NCBI GenBank assembly: GCA_022072055.1
Contig: JAJVIK010000013.1
Span: forward strand, 62,001 to 126,000
Source: a bacterium
GTDB taxonomy: Bacteria > Hinthialibacterota > Hinthialibacteria > OLB16
Direction: 5' to 3'
Length of the DNA: 64,000 nt
The translations under genes and the position numbers were made by a program. Shown in pieces: positions 58,336-64,000 of this stretch (the first letter of the stretch is position 1; the number at the start of each line of letters is the position of its first letter). The notes under the pieces were generated by a model that worked only from the letters and a program-made list of their open reading frames with translations, ran no database searches and was not told the DNA's origin.

Positions 58336-60261
58336 ATGCCTTCCAGGAAGAACAGTCCGTCACGGGAAGTCGTTTTCGAGCTGACCGGTTATCTGAACCG
58401 GGGCGTTCTCACAGAGCTTTCCTCACGACTCGTGAAGGCCGATAGCTCCGCCCCTCCGATCCTTACGCTCAATTGCGCCAATTTGTATTACATGGACAGC
58501 TCGGTCATCGGGCTGCTTGTGGAAACCCATCAGCGCCTTGCCGGCGAGGGAAGGACACTCAATCTTCGATGGGTTCCCGACAGCATCGTGAGGGTGATAC
58601 AGAGCGCCAAGCTGGACAAGATCCTCCATCTTGAGCCGGACCGGCGGAAGGATCGCCTCAATTCCCCCTTCGATTCTCCGCCCGAGCCTGTTCTCGGATC
58701 CCTGAAGCGCTGTTGGGAGCTATATGATTGTGGAGCGGAGTCTTGCCGCAATTATTCAAAGCAGGTCTATGATTGTTGGCTCACTCCGAATGTCCCCTGT
58801 AAGTCGGTCATCAGCGAGGACCTTCAGCGTGAGATCTCATCCTGTGTCCGCTGCGAGGTTTTCAAGGCCAACATCAACCAATTCGGCCAAATCCATGAGC
58901 ACATCGAGACCTATGTCCGCCAAGCCGAACAGGCTTACCACAGGGTCTTGGGGGACCGAGAGGGGATTGAGGATAGTCTGCGTCGCATGCGGGCTTACGC
59001 GGAAAGCCTGTTTGAGAAGGCCACCGACGCGATCCTGGTGTTCGACGAGAAGAGCGGTGAGATTTGGTCGGCCAACGCCCCGGCTCGTCAACTGCTCGAA
59101 ATCGATGAACGGGAGCCGACCGGAAAGAGTCTGTTCGCCTATTGTCCCTCGCTTGAGACCGGACCCCGCCCCTGGGTGGAGCCGCCGCTCACCGAAGATT
59201 CCCACCACCGCCGCTGGGACCAAGAGTGGATCACTCCCTCCGGCTCAAGGCGCATGATGGAGGTCACGTATTCCCCGGTTTCGCTTCCGCGACGAGGCTC
59301 GATCCTGGCCGTCGCGCGGGATGTTTCGCGCCAGCGCAAAACCGATTCCACGCGGGAGGGGGTCCTTGCCGATCTGATGGAATCTCAACGCGCGGTCTCG
59401 GGATACATCAGCTGGTCCCTTCAGTTCTCCGAGGCCGAGTCCATTCACTCCCTTGCGCCCAGAATACTGAACGCGTGGCTTGAGGCCCTTCCGATGGCGG
59501 ACGCCTGCCTCTTGCTGGTTCATGACCGAAAGACGCATCAATTGGTGGTTCGGGGGTCCAAGGGGTATGCCCACCCGGGTCGTCTCTCCATGCTTCGCTT
59601 GCTGCCGGGCGAGAGCCTTCCGGGAATCGACGGGAGAATGTTATGGGGGGAATCCGGACACCTCCAGTTTCGCGGCGTGACTCCGGTCATCGACGCCCTC
59701 TGGAGGGACAGCCTGGGCGATCGCGCCGGGAAGTCTCAGTCTCTTGTCGAACTCCGGCACGCGGAGACCCTGGTGGGGTTCGCGTTGCTTCACTCCTTTC
59801 GGAAGGAAGACGCCTTTCCGGAGGCTGAGTCTCCGCTTACTCGCGCCTTGGCTGAAATGTCCGCGCTGGCGCTTGGTCGCGTGTCGACCCTTGAGGAGCT
59901 TCGACATCACGAAACAGGTCTGCTCGAACAGTGGAACTCCCTGCCCGGCGCGGCGATGGTCCTCGAGGAGAGCGGGGCGATTTCCTCCTGGAATCGAGTC
60001 GCGGAGACCTGGTTCGGATGGAGTGAAAGCGACGCCAGGGGAAAACCTCTTGGGTTCTTGTTCGGCGACATGGGTCCCATCCTGTGGGCCGGCATCCTCC
60101 ACGGAATCCAGGAGAATTCCGCCTGGCGCGGTGATGGAGTGGGGATCACTCGGGTCGGAAACCGGGTTCCGCTCCGGATGGAGGCGCGCCGGATCGGCTC
60201 CTTGGTGCGTCTTTCCGGGAGGATCCTCGTGTGGATGACCAGGGACGCCACAGTGGAATAG
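58336..60261 (+). CDS. Sensor protein: STAS, Cys-rich (two-CW-like), PAS, GAF and PAS domains
   Basis: 641 residues. STAS at about 1-105 (TLNCANLYYMDSSVIGLLVE). A Cys-rich part at about 120-185 (KRCWELYDCG, CRNYSKQVYDCW, CVRCEVFK) resembles the two-CW sensory motif. PAS at about 215-330 (EKATDAILVFDEKSGEIWSANAPARQLLE), GAF at about 340-520, and a final PAS at about 530-640 (SLPGAAMVLEESGAISSWNRVAETWFG). No kinase, GGDEF or DNA-binding output follows, so it must signal through STAS or protein contacts. It starts 9 bp after the FecR-GspG gene. Confidence 0.75.
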   Translation: MPSRKNSPSREVVFELTGYLNRGVLTELSSRLVKADSSAPPILTLNCANLYYMDSSVIGLLVETHQRLAGEGRTLNLRWVPDSIVRVIQSAKLDKILHLEPDRRKDRLNSPFDSPPEPVLGSLKRCWELYDCGAESCRNYSKQVYDCWLTPNVPCKSVISEDLQREISSCVRCEVFKANINQFGQIHEHIETYVRQAEQAYHRVLGDREGIEDSLRRMRAYAESLFEKATDAILVFDEKSGEIWSANAPARQLLEIDEREPTGKSLFAYCPSLETGPRPWVEPPLTEDSHHRRWDQEWITPSGSRRMMEVTYSPVSLPRRGSILAVARDVSRQRKTDSTREGVLADLMESQRAVSGYISWSLQFSEAESIHSLAPRILNAWLEALPMADACLLLVHDRKTHQLVVRGSKGYAHPGRLSMLRLLPGESLPGIDGRMLWGESGHLQFRGVTPVIDALWRDSLGDRAGKSQSLVELRHAETLVGFALLHSFRKEDAFPEAESPLTRALAEMSALALGRVSTLEELRHHETGLLEQWNSLPGAAMVLEESGAISSWNRVAETWFGWSESDARGKPLGFLFGDMGPILWAGILHGIQENSAWRGDGVGITRVGNRVPLRMEARRIGSLVRLSGRILVWMTRDATVE

Positions 60262-60268
60262 GAGAAAC

Positions 60269-61360
60269 ATGGCCATGCAAAAGGTGAAGGTCGGCATTGT
60301 CGGCACAGGATTCATCGCGGATATCCACGCCGCCTCGATTCGCATGGTTCCGGAGGCGGAGCTGGTCGCGGTATCCTCCCCCACTCCGGGGAAGGCGCGG
60401 AAGTTCGCGGAGGAGCGCGGAATTCCCAAGTGGTTTGAAAATCATCATGACCTGCTTGCCCTGACGGAGATTGACATGGTTCTTGTTTGCGCGCCCAATG
60501 ACCTGCACGCCCAAGTCACCGTTGACGCCGCGCGCGCCAAGAAGCATGTGGTATGCGAGAAACCGCTGTGCCTGAACCTCGACGAGGCGGACCGCATGAT
60601 CGCGGCCTGCAAGGACGCGGGAGCGCTGCTGATGTACGCCGAGGAGCTCTGTTTCGCCCCCAAGTATGTCCGCGCGAAGACCCTGGCGGATGAGGGGGCC
60701 TTGGGACGGGTCTTCCTGGTCAAGCAGAGCGAGGAGCATTTCGGGCCGCACATGCCTTGGTTTTGGGATGTCAAACGTTCGGGCGGCGGGGTGCTGCTTG
60801 ACATGGGCTGCCACTCGATTGAGTTCGCGCGCTGGATCTTCGGCAAGCCCGAAGTGAAAACCGTTTCGGCGGTGATGGGGGTCTATGTCCACGCCGACAA
60901 AACCCAAGGCGAGGACCACAGCCTGTGCACGATCGAATTCGAGGGAGATCGCGTGGGGCTGGCCGAGAATAGTTGGGCCAAGCAGGGTGGAGTGGATGAC
61001 CGCTGTGAGATCTACGGTTCGGGTGGGTTCACCCGCGCGGATCTCTTGCGCGGGAGCTCGCTTCTCACCTATAGCGAGAGCGGATACGGCTACGCGGTGG
61101 AAAAGGCGGCCACCACTTCCGGCTACACTTTCACGATGTTCGAGGAGATCTGGAACTACGGATTCCCCCAGGAGATGGGGCATTTCTGTCGCTGTGTTCA
61201 AGGGGTCGAGAAGCCGCTTGAGACCGGCGAGGATGGACGCGAGGTCCTCAAGATCATTCTCGCCGCGTACCATTCCGCAGGAACGGAGCGCAAGATTGCA
61301 TGGCCCTACGACCCACCCAAGGTCGCGCGACCGATTGATTTGTGGAAGAAGACGGGTTGA
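60269..61360 (+). CDS. Gfo/Idh/MocA family oxidoreductase
   Basis: 363 residues; NAD(P)-dependent sugar or cyclitol dehydrogenase. The Rossmann motif is VGIVGTGFIADIH, the catalytic lysine is in CEKPLCLNLDE, and GGGVLLDMGCHSIEFARWIFG holds the usual aspartate and histidine. The substrate is unknown. It lies 7 bp after the STAS-PAS sensor and is convergent with a GT-like gene. A separate ABC permease/DegT pair at 25-27 kb and the isomerase-like gene at 54 kb could belong to a related sugar pathway, but they are not linked here. Confidence 0.9.
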   Translation: MAMQKVKVGIVGTGFIADIHAASIRMVPEAELVAVSSPTPGKARKFAEERGIPKWFENHHDLLALTEIDMVLVCAPNDLHAQVTVDAARAKKHVVCEKPLCLNLDEADRMIAACKDAGALLMYAEELCFAPKYVRAKTLADEGALGRVFLVKQSEEHFGPHMPWFWDVKRSGGGVLLDMGCHSIEFARWIFGKPEVKTVSAVMGVYVHADKTQGEDHSLCTIEFEGDRVGLAENSWAKQGGVDDRCEIYGSGGFTRADLLRGSSLLTYSESGYGYAVEKAATTSGYTFTMFEEIWNYGFPQEMGHFCRCVQGVEKPLETGEDGREVLKIILAAYHSAGTERKIAWPYDPPKVARPIDLWKKTG

Positions 61361-61376
61361 ACCCTAACGGGTGGGA

Positions 61377-63221
61377 TTAACCGTTGAAGAGCGCGGCGAG
61401 AGCTTCCGGATCGCGGCACTTGCTGTAACCAAGGAACTCCTCCAAATAAGCCTCGGCCTTGGCGCGGTCCGCCGGGCCCGCGAAGGTCCCCTCGCAGGCC
61501 GCGCGGATGGCTGCACGGTATTCCTCCAGCGTTCGGACGATCCGGAGGATTCCCGCCTCGATCTGCCAGTCGGCTGGGGTTTCTCCGGAAATCTGGACGG
61601 AAATCGCCGGGACCTTTTTCCAGATGGACTCAAGGAGCGCGGTGGAATGGCCTGAAATGGTCGCCGACAAGAGCGGCAGCGCTTCTTGAAGCGGCCCCTC
61701 ATAGTAGTGGCTGTTGGCGATTGTCCCACACACTCGGCGCAACTCCGGGATCCGCTTTCGATCCCGCGGGTGGGGTTTGATCACAAACTGAATCTCAGGG
61801 AACTCGCGAAAGAGCCGGAACGACCAATCGTAGATCCTCTCCATGTCTTGGTGCATTTGGCCCGCGAGCAGGATGATCGGAGCGCGTTTCACCGCGAGCC
61901 GGGCCAGATCTCGGTGGGGGGTCGCCTGGTCCAAAAGACGGAACCGTCGCGCGCCGACAACCGACACGATTTCCTCCGGCACCCCATGCCAATCCACGAG
62001 CATCCGCTTGACGTTGTCGCCGTAGACACCAAGTGCATCCGGCAACGTAGGGCGCGAAAGGGCCGCCGCGCGCGGATCCATGAGATAGCACCAATGCGAG
62101 GGATAGATCGTTCCGTGTTGAAGGGAAACAGTCCGGATGCCCGCCGCCCGCGCGGCGGCGCAGAGAATTCGTCCGTCGGTGTAAACCTCGTCCTTGAGCA
62201 AGATTCCCCCGGGGCGGAGCTTCCGGAGCGCGCTCTTGAGGGCCTCATAGCGGAGGACACCACGCATGGCTTCGCGCGGGGCGCGATGGACTGCCGGGAG
62301 CGCGATCGGCCCGAAGTCCCAACCTCGATAGCAAAAGGGGGTGGAGGCGGACCCGCGCAACCAGCTCGCGAGTCGCCTAGCGACTCCCCGACACCATCCC
62401 TGAGCGCGAAGGGCAGTCCGTAGGCTGATATACGCGAGAGAATGGACTCCTCCCTTTTCCGAGAGGGTTAAGCGAAGGAACTCGGTCCACTCCGCCTCGC
62501 GAGCCCGCGAAGGGGGTGAGGCCACCACAAGCGGACGAGCATCCCGGAAGACCTGCTTCTCCAACAGCTCCTCAATAGCATCCGCAAGGTACCGGTGCCT
62601 CCCATCCCCAGGAATCTGCCATTCGCTGGGGGCCACCGTGTAGAGCAGTGTCTCCGGGCCAGTGTCTTGGGAACCCCAACTCTTTTCGTTTCGCGCGTAA
62701 GGCGCATGAACGAACCATGCGAGAAAGGAGTCCATTCCTTTAATCATTCGCTCAAACAACCCGGCGCTCGGGCGTGGACGGGAGACCATCCGCGCCTCAA
62801 GCCCGTTAGCCCTGAGCACGCCCGCAAGCCCCGGTTCATGTCCGAGAATTCGTACCGCGCTGATCTTCCCGGATTGCGCCATCTCCAATGTTCTCTCGGC
62901 AAGGAGAAGTCGCGGGAAGGTCCAGAAGTCGGGATACATGACAAGGATATCGGTGAACCAAAGGGCGCTCGCCCCATCCCACTCGAACAGTTCATGCAGA
63001 CAGAGTCCGGAGGCGTTCGGCGTCGAAAAAAGCGATTGCCACCAGAGACAGGCCTCTTTCCCATCTTTCACATAATTCTCGCCGAAAAACTCGCGCCGGG
63101 AGATGCTTGCCGGTATCTCCCCCTCCCCTGAGTCGTTGCACCGGACCCGCAACGTGCTGGGTTCGGACACCCCATTTACAATGTCGGGATCGAAGATCAG
63201 TTCAAGCGCTTTGACGGACAT
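61377..63221 (-). CDS. GT-B-like polysaccharide/capsule biosynthesis protein
   Basis: 614 residues, no signal peptide. The second half reads GIRTVSLQHGTIYPSHW, LGVYGDNVKRML, IIILLAGQMHQDMERIY-like FVIKPHPRDRKRIPE and ISGHSTALLESIWKKVPAISV. This is the nucleotide-sugar-binding part of GT-B enzymes such as capsular or teichoic-acid transferases and SurCB-type proteins. The N-terminal ~280 residues are less conserved. It is the second gene after the kelch protein (24-bp gap), suggesting surface glycan work. The acceptor is unknown. Confidence 0.7.
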   Translation of the reverse strand: MSVKALELIFDPDIVNGVSEPSTLRVRCNDSGEGEIPASISRREFFGENYVKDGKEACLWWQSLFSTPNASGLCLHELFEWDGASALWFTDILVMYPDFWTFPRLLLAERTLEMAQSGKISAVRILGHEPGLAGVLRANGLEARMVSRPRPSAGLFERMIKGMDSFLAWFVHAPYARNEKSWGSQDTGPETLLYTVAPSEWQIPGDGRHRYLADAIEELLEKQVFRDARPLVVASPPSRAREAEWTEFLRLTLSEKGGVHSLAYISLRTALRAQGWCRGVARRLASWLRGSASTPFCYRGWDFGPIALPAVHRAPREAMRGVLRYEALKSALRKLRPGGILLKDEVYTDGRILCAAARAAGIRTVSLQHGTIYPSHWCYLMDPRAAALSRPTLPDALGVYGDNVKRMLVDWHGVPEEIVSVVGARRFRLLDQATPHRDLARLAVKRAPIILLAGQMHQDMERIYDWSFRLFREFPEIQFVIKPHPRDRKRIPELRRVCGTIANSHYYEGPLQEALPLLSATISGHSTALLESIWKKVPAISVQISGETPADWQIEAGILRIVRTLEEYRAAIRAACEGTFAGPADRAKAEAYLEEFLGYSKCRDPEALAALFNG

Positions 63222-63245
63222 GGAGGCGATCAGGGAGAACCAAGG

Positions 63246-64000
63246 TCAGCGCGCGCGCCAGGCCGAGGCGCAGCCCGCCGGGCAGAAGGAGTCATGATGA
63301 GCGGTGGCGCCGAAACCTTCCACCGGCCCGCCGCCGGGGATATGGATTCTGCCGCCGAAAACCGCCGAGCCGATGCCATGACGTGGGAACGGCATCGGAG
63401 TTTCGGCGCGCCAGGCGTTTGTTGACGGATTGTAGGCCTCGACCTGGTGGAAGACCCCATTGGGATCAGCGGGGTTCCCTTCCCCACCGAAGACATAGAT
63501 TTCTCCCCCGAGTTCCGCCGCCGCGATCCCGCCGCGAGGGGTGGGGATCGGCGCGCGCGCGCTCCACATCCCGGCGATGGGGTCAAACATTTCGTTGGCG
63601 GAGCGCAATGCGAAACCCGATCTGCCGCTGATCGCGTGGAATTTGCCCTCAAGGGAGGCCGCCGCAAGGTGGTCTCGGGAGGTCGGCATCAATGGGAGCA
63701 CGGTCCACTCATCTGATTCCGGATCATACTTCGCGAAATCCCTGCCGCGCGCGGTGGGGTACCCGCCCGCCGCGTAGATCAGGCCCTCGATCACCGCCAC
63801 CCCCATCGCCCCACGCTCGGTCGGCATGTCCGCCTTGTTTGACCAAGAGTTTGAATCGGGGTCATAACAAAAGACCCAGTTCACTCCCGTGAAGTTCTGG
63901 CGCAATCCCCCCACGACATACAGTTTCCCGTTGACCGAGGCCGCGCCCACATGATTGATCGGATTCGTGGCCGGGATGGGCAGGACCGCCTCCCATTGAT
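63246..64000 (-). CDS. Kelch-repeat protein, 5' end outside window
   Basis: About 251 codons are visible and the frame stays open to the right edge, continuing upstream past the GTG at 63950. Kelch blades repeat every ~48 residues: GAASVNGKLYVVGGL, GVAVIEGLIYAAGGYPT, AAASLEGKFHAISG, AAAELGGEIYVFGGEG, GSAVFGGRIHIPGGG. Each blade ends with the YDPESDEWTVLP-type motif. A beta-propeller for protein or glycan binding is likely. It is upstream of the GT-B-like gene in the same direction. The signal peptide, if any, lies beyond the window. Confidence 0.85.
   Translation of the reverse strand, partial: QWEAVLPIPATNPINHVGAASVNGKLYVVGGLRQNFTGVNWVFCYDPDSNSWSNKADMPTERGAMGVAVIEGLIYAAGGYPTARGRDFAKYDPESDEWTVLPLMPTSRDHLAAASLEGKFHAISGRSGFALRSANEMFDPIAGMWSARAPIPTPRGGIAAAELGGEIYVFGGEGNPADPNGVFHQVEAYNPSTNAWRAETPMPFPRHGIGSAVFGGRIHIPGGGPVEGFGATAHHDSFCPAGCASAWRAR

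Noticed and set aside
1-64000. CRISPR arrays, rRNA or tRNA genes, integrase or transposase genes
   Set aside because: None recognised on either strand. The only repeats are palindromes and the internal duplication in the giant gene.

Overview
The window looks like a piece of a high-GC, Gram-negative, free-living bacterial chromosome. Coding density is high and most genes sit in short operons. Tandem pseudopilins with a shared N-terminal helix, a dockerin-bearing sulfatase-modifying-factor-like protein, a CehA/McbA-type metallohydrolase, a PmoA-like (DUF6807-type) protein, HEAT and TRASH/YHS-like domain proteins and several DegT-family aminotransferases together suggest a lineage in or near the PVC/FCB-type candidate phyla (for example Sumerlaeota, Hydrogenedentota or Planctomycetota). 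This placement is an inference from gene content only. I saw no rRNA, tRNA or CRISPR array.

Layout. 1-12 kb: hemC (cut by the left edge), a VWA protein, a secreted FGE-like protein, a sugar aminotransferase, lemA-htpX, an acyl-CoA ligase, and a membrane protein/Smr/flippase operon that probably serves surface glycan export. 12-14 kb: an ECF sigma factor, its putative anti-sigma and a secreted DUF4252-like protein. 14.2-18.8 kb: a defence-like accessory island (AlbA_2-type ATP-binding regulator, UvrD-like helicase, small membrane protein, and a truncated DNA methylase remnant with a palindromic repeat inside its frame). 18.9-25.2 kb: a gene for a secreted protein of about 2086 residues with two heme-c motifs, a toroid/HEAT region and nine Cys-rich TRASH/YHS-like domains in three triplets. 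It has a promoter whose -10 element lies inside a perfect inverted repeat. 25.2-28.9 kb: an aminotransferase overlapping a ribose-type ABC permease, a small protein, and a signal-peptidase-I-like protein with Ala at the nucleophile position.

28.9-33.8 kb: a leftward operon galE-galK-acylphosphatase-radical SAM-TPR. 33.9 kb: a tiny secreted Cys/Trp-rich protein with its own terminator. 34.4-38.8 kb: a PmoA-like/CehA-like pair, a homocysteine methyltransferase-like enzyme and a phosphoesterase. 38.9-44.1 kb: an alternative sigma-70 factor, engB, two pseudopilins, a Zn/Mn-binding lipoprotein-like transporter component preceded by a Fur-type palindrome, and aroE. 44.4-47.4 kb: pilB/gspE and pilC/gspF. 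47.4-53.5 kb: a third aminotransferase, a LysM-M23 peptidase and the dnaG-rpoD operon. 53.6-64 kb: a sugar isomerase-like/DUF1015/DUF72 cluster, a FecR-GspG hybrid protein, a STAS-Cys-PAS-GAF-PAS sensor, a Gfo/Idh/MocA oxidoreductase, a GT-B-like polysaccharide enzyme and a kelch protein cut by the right edge.

Common threads are envelope and surface-polysaccharide work (three aminotransferases, flippase, GT-like genes, galE/galK), a type II/type IV-like secretion apparatus (pilB, pilC, pseudopilins, GspG-like domain), and housekeeping genes for replication, transcription and cofactor synthesis. The most unusual loci are the nine-TRASH cytochrome-like giant, the Cys/Trp-rich miniprotein, and the decaying methylase with an in-frame repeat at the edge of the defence-like island.
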